Of a stretch of DNA of 64,000 nucleotides, positions 21,115 to 33,100 are shown in pieces; within the stretch, counting starts at the first letter, position 1, and every line of letters begins with the position of its first letter. Below the pieces are notes generated by a model, which saw nothing but the letters and a program-made list of their open reading frames with translations, searched no databases and was not told where the DNA came from. The translations under genes and the position numbers were made by a program. Source of the stretch: Nectonema munidae. Its lineage: Eukaryota > Nematomorpha > Nectonematoida > Nectonematidae. The stretch lies in NCBI GenBank assembly GCA_030549495.1, contig JAUIRK010000049.1, positions 176,001 to 240,000 of the forward strand. Direction: 5' to 3'.

Positions 21115-24100
21115 ATGTCTTCCCATCGGGGTAAGTTTATTTATAAATTTTATGTACTAAAAAATGTTGTTTTCTGAATTTAGAAATGAGGTATGCTCGT
21201 GTGTACATTGGTAGGCTAAGCTCTAAAATTAGGGAACGTGATGTAGAAAGATTTTTTAGAGGTTATGGTAGACTTATTGATGTCACTCTAAAAAGTGGAT
21301 TTGGATTTATAGTAACATTTTTTTTATTTAATAATCAGTTTATAATGATAAGGTTTTTAGGACTTTGAAGATTATCGTGATGCAAAAGATGCAGTATATG
21401 ATTTGAATAATAGAGATCTTCTAGGTTCAAAGTAATTTTATTTTCTTTTTAAAATAGAATTTAAATTGAGTTTTGTCCTGAAAATAATAAATTATAATAT
21501 TTTGGCAGAAAATAATTTTTTTTATAAAATTTTACTTCAATATTTTTTCGAGAAACTTTTTTATCCTGAAACTCATACGGTACTGATATTAATTCAAATT
21601 ACTCTGAATTTACCATAGGGATACCAAAACTTTTTTTTTTTTTATAAATGTCAAAAATTAAAGATTTACGTTTCATCTATATTCGATAAAATTAGCTTTT
21701 AAATTGATAGTAGTCTATTTTTTAACTTTACATCTTTCTGAGTATTAATTGTTTATAAATTATTTTTGGTACTTTCCTGTTTTGGCCCCGCCACTAATTT
21801 TTTCAATTTTCTGTTCCATAAACAATTTCATAAATGAATAATTAATCGTCTGGTTAATAATAAAACAATCTTATAAATTAACAATTTAAAATCACTCATT
21901 CGTAAACTTGACAAAAAAAGAAATGCATTTATCTACGAAGGGTTGGAATCCAGCAGTTGAAGCGAAAATGTGCAAATGGACACTCAATGAAGTTAGTTTT
22001 TGGAGGAGGAAAGAAGAATCGTTGGCATTGTTACAAAAGGGGCTGCAGAAAAGAGAAGGGATTACCAACAAAAAATTGGCTTGCTGCTTCATCGCTGTCT
22101 TATGAGCATATAATTCTCTTCATTTATTCATGGACGTATGAACTGACTTCAATAAAATATTGTGAGAGAGAACTTGGAATGAACAAAAACACAAGGGTTG
22201 ACTGGAACAATTACATGAGAGGTATGTCTTTTGAAGCTCCTTAAACACTCCGTTCTCATTGGTGGTCCAGGTATGCATGTGTAGATGGATGAAGCATTGT
22301 TTGCCAAGAGGTAAAATCATTTTGGTCGAATTCTCCCACAACAGTGGATGTTTGGAGTTATTTGCATTGAAACCAAGGAAGTTTCATGTTAGCTGTTAAA
22401 GATCGCACAGAAAGTACTCTAATTTCGCTCATCAATAAATACATACGTCCCGGAACGACAATATTTTCTGATAAATGGCGTGCATATTGTACAATTAAGG
22501 CTCAACGTTTTCAAGAAGTATCGATATACCAACATTTGACAGTAAATCACAGTCAAAATTTTGTGGATCCTGACAGTAGAGCACATACCTAACATATTGA
22601 AAGACTTTGGCGTTCTGCAAAGGTCAGAAACAAGAGGCACTGTGGAACTGAGCGAGAGATGCTAAATCGATATTTAGCAGTTTCTTTGGCGTCACTCATC
22701 TTCCATTATATTTGGTAATAATATATTTAATACAATTCTTAATGATATGCCTGCATTTTATCCACCCACAGATTAAAAAATTTTTCTAGTTCTTTTTGTT
22801 TTCTATATAATTTTGTTGAAAAATTTCCTTGATTTAATAAATTTATGTTCAGTACATTTTTTAATTACCTTTTGGTGGCGGGCCAAAACAGGAAGGTGCC
22901 ATATTTTTTTATAATAAAAAGGTGTTCAATGTAATTAAAACTTATTTATTCTTTACCTTATTTCTACTTCTATTACAGAAATTTTGATCTATTAGTCATT
23001 ATTGCATTTTAATTACAACAATGCTACATATTAAATTGGTCATTCACCTACATTTAAAGATATTTGGAAACCTATAATTATGGAGATTGCGCTAATTCAT
23101 ATTGCAAAAATTAATTTTACATGTTTTGTAGCTGCCTTCATATTGTCCATTTTTAAACAAGTCATTACGTTTCGAAAATATTGAATGTTGATTACAATTA
23201 AAAGGTATTTATTAAATTTTTAATAGAATTTTTAAAAATTTTGTATTTTATCGTGTTAAATAATAAAAATATCTTTTTTTTCAAATATTACATTAATGTA
23301 ATAAAATGCAACAATCACGTAATTAATTCGATTGACGAATTGATCGAAAATATCTGTTTATCATTTCCATTGAATTCTTTCACCGTGCTTTTTCTATAGT
23401 ATTATGAATTACGGTACTTAGCGATTATGGGCAAGCCCAGGTGGGTACCCACATAAAAATGCGCAGAACCGGTCGGTGCGGGTAGATGAATTTTGATTTG
23501 CGGTTAAGAACATTTAGATATTTTTTCAATTTCTTAGCAATCACATTTAAGTATTAAAAAGGTTGAAATATGAATCAGCAACCTTTAGAAGCATTATTTA
23601 CTATTATAGTCATTAGTTTTAGTCAATTTGAGCGAAATATGCGCACGCGTCGAAAATTGAATATTACGTAACACACACTTACACAAAAATGTTTTTAGTG
23701 TTAGTTGTTTTTGGATGAAGTTCACGACCTTCTCCAATAAAAAAGGGGGGGAAATGACGAATATAATAGTTACTGTGTGTGAGAATATAAATTTAAATTA
23801 TATTAAAAAGATAGATACAATTTTTTCTACTTCATTAGCTTATTGTTACCTAATTTAAAGTAGTAGAAGTAGAATACACTGTCAATTTGACTTTCTTTAT
23901 TTTAAGTAACAACTAAAAAGCGTCATTATATTGTTTTTACATCAATGCACGATAATTGGGGCAAAACATATTATTTTAGCGTAAAATAATCTTAATATTT
24001 TATACTTACTACATAATTTATTTTGCGGGCACATAAATGTTGCTCAGCTTTCAAGTTCGGCGTCCTATTATATCAGAAAGATATAATATAATAACCATAA

Positions 24101-27100
24101 TTATTATTTTTAGAGTTCTCTTAGAACATGCCAAAAACAGTCCCTATATGTCAAATCCTAACAACATCAATAGTCGTCACCACAACAGCTTTGATTACAG
24201 TCCTGTTCACTCACACCGTTCTGAATTTCGCAGACAACGCCCCGCATGGTTCGAAAAGTATTTTATAAGATATACCAAACTAAATAAAAAAATTTACCCT
24301 TAGGTATGGACCTCCAACTCGAACCAACTATAGGCTATACGTTGAGAATCTTTCTTCTAAAGTTAGTTGGCAGGTATTCCTTTGTTCAAAGTGTTGATTA
24401 AATATAAAATGTAGTAATTCTACCTTTTTGTTATTATAACTTAAATGAATTTAAGCAGCAATCGACAATCAATTCACTTTTATATTTTTCGTTGCATACC
24501 CTTTGACTTCCTATTTACATCCCTGTAGCAAGTTAAACTTTCAAACATTTTATTAATATCTATTTTATGAAAATAATCTAAACTAAACTTTTCCGGGTAT
24601 AAAAATTAGTGTTTTTTTAGTATAAATGAATAGTTTTATACAAGAACTATTCATGATAATACAAGCTCAATTAAAAAAATTAATTAAGTTTTTGACCGAT
24701 GTATGTGCCCACAATATTAATAATATTTAAATGGAAAGAATGGAACACTGTTTTTAAAATTCAGGACTGGTTTCTATGTATAAACTTAAAAATTTCATAA
24801 AGAGTCGATGGATAAAACAATAAAAGATGAAACCATGTATTTTCCTTTAGGAAAGGTGAATCCAAAGAGTCGAAATGTTCAAAAATTGGGTCAAATTTTT
24901 ATAATAAAATGGTAATAAATAAAAAGAATTTGATGCCTTAAAAGAATTTTTAGAACTTCTATATAAAACTTGACTTGTCAGTTTGCTGTTTTGTAATGAT
25001 GAAGAGATTGTTTTTGCCAGTTTTGATGTAAATCTTTGTAATAATATTAATATATTAATATTGACTATCTAATTGATATTATTGAAGAAAAGATTGTGAA
25101 AAACTTGCATATTGATTAAAAATAGCAGCCATTCTTTTGATAGTATTTGATTTTTATTACAGAATATTGTTATTGAATGTGGAAATAAGTTTAATAAACA
25201 AATCAAGGAATTGCAATCCTGTAGCAATCCTTACATGGACAAAGTGGAAAACGAATGCATTCGCTTGTTGTCACCATTTTTTATAGGGGATATATCAGTG
25301 GCGGATCCAGAAATTTCTTATAGGGGGCCAAAATCTATTTAATTTTTTTTTGCAATTTTGCTAAAAGTCTTCAGAGAATACGACAGCTGTTTTATGTCTT
25401 TTAGAATCACTAATTACTTATGTTTTTATATTTTTAAAATTATTTTGCAATGAATAAATAGCAAAAATTTATTTTTATACATGTACGGGTAATTTTCGAA
25501 GCCATTTTTCATAAGGGGGGCCTAGGCCCATGAGGCCCGCCACTGGGATATAGAGATGATATTTTAATAATTTGGAATAATGGGATAGATATTTATTTTA
25601 TAAAAATTTTAACAACAATCTAAGCTTGAAAATTTCAAAAGAAATTGACAATAACTGACTTTTTTGGATTTAAAAAATTAGCTTCTTTATATGTTAAAAA
25701 AACTAAATCAGACATTGTTTTATCATTTGAAGCAAATGCTTCTTTCACATTAAAAGTAGGAGTTTTCAGATCACAAATCCTGAGAATATGCATAATTAAT
25801 AACACACAATAAGGACTTATCAACAATGTAATTGCTTTAAAAGAAAATTTTTTGAATAATTATATTAGCCTATTGAATTGATAGAAAGAACATTTGTGTC
25901 AGTATTTTCACATATTTATCACAATATACTTTTGCCAAAGATATGAAGTAGCACATCTAATTATGGTGCAATGACTGCAAATAATATCACTGGAAAAAGT
26001 TATAATTTTTGGAAAAATAAATTAATCATTTCTTTTTATAATGAAAACATTTTTTCACCAAATTTAAAAAGAATACTTGTTAATAACTGTAAGTAAAACA
26101 AGATACACCATATATGTAACTATGCATGGGCCTACCCAGTTGTAACATAAGTGTCTGCGTATGTTTTCATTTGCTTGCTATGTAATGGTAAAGATATATA
26201 TATATATATAGGAGAGAGTTAAAGACCACTGTTCAAAAGAATACGAGAACATTTTAATGCTGCTAATAAATTTGATACATCTAAACCTTTGGATAAACAT
26301 TGTAAAATGTATCATGACAAAATATGAGCCCCATTTGATGGCCAAAATATTTTATAAAAGCAAAGATCAATTCTAAATTTGTTAATCATGATCAGGATAT
26401 AGAATTGCTTTGTTGTTCATTCTATTATAAGTAACTTATAATAACAATATTATCATTTTATACTATATACATTGTAAGTTTGAAATTTATCTTCACGTAC
26501 ATTTTGTGCTCATATTTGCTGTATCGTAGCATATTTATTATTCATTCATTTTTCACCTTTCACGAGTAAAACTCCTCACTCGTTGTCACCTTTTTCATTT
26601 TCTATTCAATAACAAGTCCACCTTAAAAGCAACCTTGATCATTTTCATTTATGAGATATGAACAAGAAGTTTATACTTTGAAATAGGTTGTGAATTAAAA
26701 AATAGTGTTCCATTTTATTTTTTTAATTTAAATTTAAAAGAAGATTTCATTTATAACGTACAACTACTGCTTACAAGTAGGCATATAAAGTTTATAGATT
26801 TGGACAAAGAAATTCAAATGAAGTTCTTGCAGATTGAGTCAAGTGATTGGGAACTTTAACTCTAAGTTATGAAGTAGGTTAAAATGCTTATCTCTACGCA
26901 AGTAAGTAGGTTCGCTCTTTCTCAAGCATTTTAAACAAAATCATTTTAAATTAAATCCTTTAGTCACTTCAATCCAGTGAACCTCAAGCAGATCTTGGTG
27001 AACACTTAATCTTCTCTTACCAGTTATAACCCGTACACATGTATTCTGGAGTACTTGTAGCTTTTTTTTAAATCAAAACTTGATTTGCAGCAGGCAATAT

Positions 27101-30100
27101 GTTGCAATAATTCAGCTTTGAGATCACAAATTCTTTCATTATTTGTCTTTTTTTTTCAATATTTAGATATTTTTCTACTTTTCTTAAAATTTCTAAGAAC
27201 ACCATAACCTGTTGAAAGAATTGAATACTCATCTAATTTCACTCCTACAATCTTGATACAGTTTGAAAATTTAAGTTTACAGTTTTGCTTCAGTTCGATT
27301 TTACTCATGAAGTTATCAGAAGAAGCATTTCTTTTTTAAAAATGATTGCATTGTTTTTTTCTTTATTTTGAGCGGAAATTTTTTAGCTATTTGATTTGTT
27401 TTCATAAAAAGGTTTATTGAAGATTATGCTGTATGATATTAAAAATCTTCTGTTATTGGTGATTTTTTTTGAAATATCATTTTTGTTGATAACACTATGC
27501 AACAAAATTAAACTTTTTTTGTTACAGAAAGGAAACCCGCTTAATTCTAATATTAATATGAATTCAAAATGAGTCTAACACATAACATGTGTAACAACAT
27601 GCCTGTACAGTAGGGTAATTACAAAAATTTTTTTTAATGAAACTACTTTCAAAGAAGGAACTTTTATCCACATTTAACAAATATAAAAGATTCATTTTTG
27701 CTTTCGAGAAAAAAATTCCCCCCTTTTTTTTAAATAAATTTTAGAAAAGAGAAAATTTCCCCCATTTTAAAGAATTCAATTTATATTAGTCTTTTTAACT
27801 TTATTTATAAGAAATAAAAAGCTAAATAAATAACACAAAAGAAAAAATTAAAAATTGTTTTTTTGCTAGAAACTTTAAATTTAGAAATTTATGATTTTTC
27901 GAAGCTCCATGCAATTCTACCATAATTTTAATGGCCCGCTCTGCATTTTGATTAGACCTCAGGATATCAATTTTCGACTTCTCAAGATTCCAATGCCTTT
28001 TTAAACAATTGATTGCTTTTTTGCGTTCTATAATTTGTAAAGCCTTTAACAAACTACTAAAAGTGTTTTCTTTGTAGTGTTGATTTGCAAACCAAGCCTC
28101 GGCCCACTCATAACAAATAAAATCACACGCTGCTCCAAACATCTTGCGCTTTTCCTCCAGAAGAAAAAAAGCCATAACAACGTACGTTGCTCATGAGTTC
28201 CACCGGACTTGATTTACGTTTGGAAGTTTTTTTCAGTGTATTTTAGGCCAACTTAAAGTTTTTTTGTAGTAACGATAAGCCTGGCAAAGTTCATACAAAA
28301 ACTTAATCGTCCCGCCATCCTGGATTTTCACCTGTCTCTTCGACATCTTCTTTTTCCGTGTTTTGATATTTGTTTTTCAAATATTCATAATCTTTAGTTA
28401 ATTCTTCAATAAAAAGAAAGCAAAGTTGTGGTTTACTTGTATTTTCTGGAATGAAAAAGTTTATTACATGTTTGAGTAGCAAATCAAGAATGTGGTGCTG
28501 ACAGCCAATGTACTGTGGCTTCTCAAACCCTTTGTGCACTATGTCATCTTGAATTAGTTTAACAATGCCATTTAAACGACCTGTGTTTACAGCAGTTGTG
28601 TCGCTAATTATCATGCTAATATTTTTCCAGGCATCAAATTTATCAATTAACTTATGAAGTTCATGATGTATAGCTTTTTCTGTGCCGTCAAGGCATTTCA
28701 AAATACCAAGTTTAATTTCTGTCACAACGTTTTTGAGTCAAACATGATATTCCTCGCCAGCTAGCTTTTTACCATCAAAGTGAAGAAAAAAATGTTCATC
28801 ATTTTGTAATTTTTTAAATATTTTTATCTTTGCTTCTCTTCCACTTTGAATAACTTTTTTCCAAATACCTGACTGGCTAGGAACATCAACATTATATCCT
28901 TGCTCAGAAATTGTTTCAAGAACTTTTTGTGCTTTGTGTGTTGAAATGTTGTTTTTAATGACAAGTAAGCTTGCTGTTTCAGTTTTTGCTCTTTTATAAA
29001 CCAAATTTTTTCCAGAAAAGATGATGAAGGAGAAAAAAGTTCATAAGCAGATGATTCAGAACTGGACTTATCGTCATAAGGTGGATGATAGTCTTTAGCT
29101 TGGCTGGAGAAAAAAGTTCATAAGCAGATGATTCAGAACTGGACTTATCGTCATAAGGTGGATGATAGTCTTCAGCTTGGCTGGAGAAAAAAGTTCATAA
29201 GCAGATGATTCAGAACTGGACTTATCGTCATAAGGTGGATGATAGTCTTCAGCTTGGCTGGAGAAAAAAGTTCATAAGCAGATGATTCAGAACTGGACTT
29301 ATCGTCATAAGGTGGATGATAGTCTTCAGCTTGGCTGGATACTGCTTGAATACTAATGCGTTTTCTTGGATGTATTGTTTTTAAAAGAGCCTCTTTTACA
29401 GTAGAATATCCTATTTTACCACCACTTTCGATTTGCTTGATGTAAAACTCATCATCTTCTGTGCATTTCCACTCGCCTTTAAGATTTGTGATATCAAATA
29501 ATTTAGAAAGTGTGGAAATTAATTTACTAGATGGGTTTTTCTTGTTTTTATCGCGGAGATTTATTAATTGTTTTAGTTTTCATCTTATAAGTGCGCTATG
29601 AGGAAAGTTCAATACTTCTCTCCAAAGCAGTTCAATATCTGTAATCATAATATTCACTCTATCTAGACGTGGCTTTGTACAATTAAATAGAAAAAAGAAA
29701 ATTACCAAGAACTTGACGATTTGTTGGAATTCGGGAGAGATGTGAAATTTTTTCAATAAAAGGAATTTTTTGATCTCTTTATTTTACATAGACTTGATAA
29801 GCTTCTTTTCCATGTATTCCTCTTTTTTTCTACACTTTTATAGGCATTTTTAGACGCGATTTTTATAAATCAGAACCAAAAAAAATTATAAACTAGAAAT
29901 ATAAAATATATAGTGTTTTATTATAAAAATTAACAAATTTTTAAATTTAAAAATAGGGGTAGGTTTTTTTAATTTTTTTTAAAATCAACAATAATAATGT
30001 AATCTATATAAAAATGTTCCACTATTAAAAAGGGTTTGTGTTTTTTATTTTAAAATTTTTAATTTACTAATCACCCTACTGTACAGGGTTGCCAACTATT

Positions 30101-33100
30101 TTTCAGACTATATCTAAATTTGTCTAAAAGAACGTCTAAAAATATCTAAAAAAAAATTTATATCTGAAAAAATTATTATCTAAAATATTTAGTCTCAATC
30201 CATTATAAATATAAGAAAAAAAAACTTTATTTTTCATTTCTTTATTAAAACTAAGAAACCTAAACAGCAAAATTCAATGAAAAAAGATCGATTTCATCTT
30301 TTTATCGTTATTTTTATAGCCAAGAAGTGTGCAGATTTTAGGCTTTGGTGGGTATATCATATGAGTAACAACACGTCTTTGATCGAATGAGACTAAACTT
30401 TACCATTAACAGCGCAATCAGGGGAGGCTATTTTATTTTTTAGTTCCGATTTCACGTAATTCACAAAACTAAAAACTCTCTCAATTTCAGCATTTGAATG
30501 TGGTATTGACAGTGCAAAAAGAGCACATTCGACAATTTCTTTGAAAGGATTTTCTTCTGATGAATCTTTGTATTGAAAAACTTTTTTCCAGAATTCATCA
30601 GTTTTGCGAAACTTACAAAAGGCTTTTTTTCATCCGCAGGAACAGCAATAATCCATTTTTTAAGAGAAGAATCCTGCAACCACCCTTTTCTGAATTTTTG
30701 GGTATATTTTATTTTAGGCATTTATACTAATTTCTCAAAAAAAGATAATTTTTTATTCATTAAAGTATTTCCATGATAACAGTGCTCTAAAGAGAAAACA
30801 AACCTATTATAGATAATTTGACATAAAAATTATTCCGTTTTTTGAAATCAAAAAAAACAAAACGCCATCAAAATAAAGTTGGAAAAACTGAGTTCAATTT
30901 TCAAAAATGAAGAAAAACAGCAATTTAGATTGAAAAATCTATATAAAAAAAAGCCCAAAAAGGAAAAATATATAGAACTATGAAAAAATATCTAAAAACG
31001 GTTTATATCCAAAAAACAAATTTTTACATCTAAGAGAACTTAAAATTATCTAAATTTAGATATAAAATATCCATATTGACAACCCTGTGCCTCTACTGTC
31101 CTCCTTGATCTAATCCTTTCACAAAAATTTTCATCAAACCCACCTTTTAATATGAAGTGCTGGAAGGAAAATTTTATCAGAATCAATAAGTGGGTTGTGT
31201 CTTACAATAGTGTTTTCCAACAATAAATTCGTTTCTTCGAGGCTCACCTATTTTCTCGTAATGATTTTGAACTTCCCCGCTATTCCACAAACACAAAAAA
31301 CATATCTATTTAGTATAGCCTAATTGTAATGCTAGTAGTAAAGACACAACTTTTACCACTAATATTCCATTGATGATGGTTATAATTTAAACAATTAAAA
31401 ATCATCCCCAATGTTTCATAAGTTTCTTCATGAACAGTAGCTTGGACTAAAGGTATTTAAGGTTTTTGATTTCCAGTATGCCAATAAAATTGCCTTATTC
31501 GAATCTATGAAAATTCTCAATTCCTTTGCTTCGTAAATAGGATAAACTTTTTTCATTAAACCAATAACGTCATGACAATAACAAACGCCTTCTATTTGGG
31601 AGTAAAACATTTAAAATGGTAAATGTCGATAGCGAAAGATATAAATTTTTGTGTTTGGTAGGGGTAAATTCTCTTCTTTGAGTCTTGATCCTAACAATGC
31701 TTTTTCTTTTGTTAAAGCTATCAATTCCGACTGACTAAACAAATACTGATTTTAGGAATAAATGTTTTCTTTACTTTCGGTTTCTTCATCAGACTCCTGA
31801 AAAAACTACCAAAAAATGATGCATGTTGTCATGAAGTGCAGGCAAAATTGTGGATTCGCAAATTGGATATACACTAAACAAATCTTTGTCAGTTAGTTTT
31901 ATCATTTTCTTCATTAACATTAAATACTTTTAAAGAAAATTAGGTTATTTGTATTTAGTAGTTGGGTTGGCATTGTTTTTTTTACCATCAATCTTCAACG
32001 CGATGTCTTAACTTTCTGAGACTCGAACTTCTGTGACATCCGAAATATCTGAATTCATGATGGCTATCACCTCGTTTCAAAATAAAAAGAATCGGTCTGA
32101 TAGTATTTTACTTTAGTATCATGGATATAATATATTACCATAACCGCTGTATGTTCCATCACTTTATTGCTACTAGCAAAGAATTCACATACGTGATACT
32201 TATGGGCAATGCATAACCTGGGTTGAGCATTATTATAAGCTGATTGAATAGATGTAATAATGGTATACGATTCGTTACAGTTGCGAAATTTTTTATAAAA
32301 CTTAAGGCATAATTGTTGAGATGGCATAAGACCATCTTTAGGGCGTCTGGGATACGTCTTTTGTGATGGAATTTAATGCGATATCTTATCAAGATTGGAC
32401 GCATATTAAAACTATGCGGTGCAAGTATTTCCAAATTTAAAATACCTTACTCGCAACAGGTCGATCACGTGACTTTTTTGGATTCGGGTTTTAAAGCATA
32501 GTTGAATGCATATAGGAAAGATGAAGGATTGTCGATTGCTGTAAAGAGTACCGGTAGACACGCTTATACTATTTGATTTAAAAAGTTAAAATATATTATT
32601 TGCAGTGCAGTAAGATGACGTGTTTCAGCCTTTTTTGCTTTATGCGCCTAAAGCTTGACTTACCATCACTTCTTTTATGTCGAGGTGTATTTTTCTATCT
32701 TTGACGATGATGGCTGTCATGATGAGATGATGATGTTACTTAAAGGGGTATGTGTTAGCGAGCTGAAGCACCTAAACTCCGATGATCATCACTCAAACTT
32801 GATGTTTTTTGTACGTCACGATGTATCAAAAGTAGATACTTATGAATATATGCTTATCTTTTGGTTCTTTTTACATTTTATTACTTGCACACATACACAT
32901 TTCACTTATACGATATAGCACGCTTTTCAGATTTATCCACACAGAATCACTGGTGCTTCAAACCATTTAGAGATGCACGCACAATGCCAAATTAGAAGGT
33001 GGCAGTTAATTCATGAAAATTTAAAATTTAGGCTAATGATAGCACAATTTTTCATTTTGATAGCTTTGAAAACGTCTCTTGAAATTATTTATTGATCACT

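Larger units (their letters stand above)
27606..30083 (-). mobile_element. TA-flanked DNA transposon with a hAT-like core
   Basis: The 2,474-bp element (27,608-30,081) has ends CAGTAGGGTAATTA and, reversed from the right, CAGTAGGGTGATTA (13 of 14 match). TA stands on both sides (27,606-27,607 and 30,082-30,083). The duplication is confirmed independently: removing the element and one TA joins TGCCTGTA to CAGGGTTG, restoring the left edge of the hAT described next, whose right-hand duplication is TGCCTCTA. TA plus CAGT ends look like Tc1/mariner, yet the encoded protein is not a mariner DDE transposase (see 27,822-29,650). Confidence 0.8.

Noticed and set aside
32067-32434. Overlapping minus-strand frames in SR intron 5
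   Set aside because: No domain, no composition change, and no link to the flanking repeat protein.
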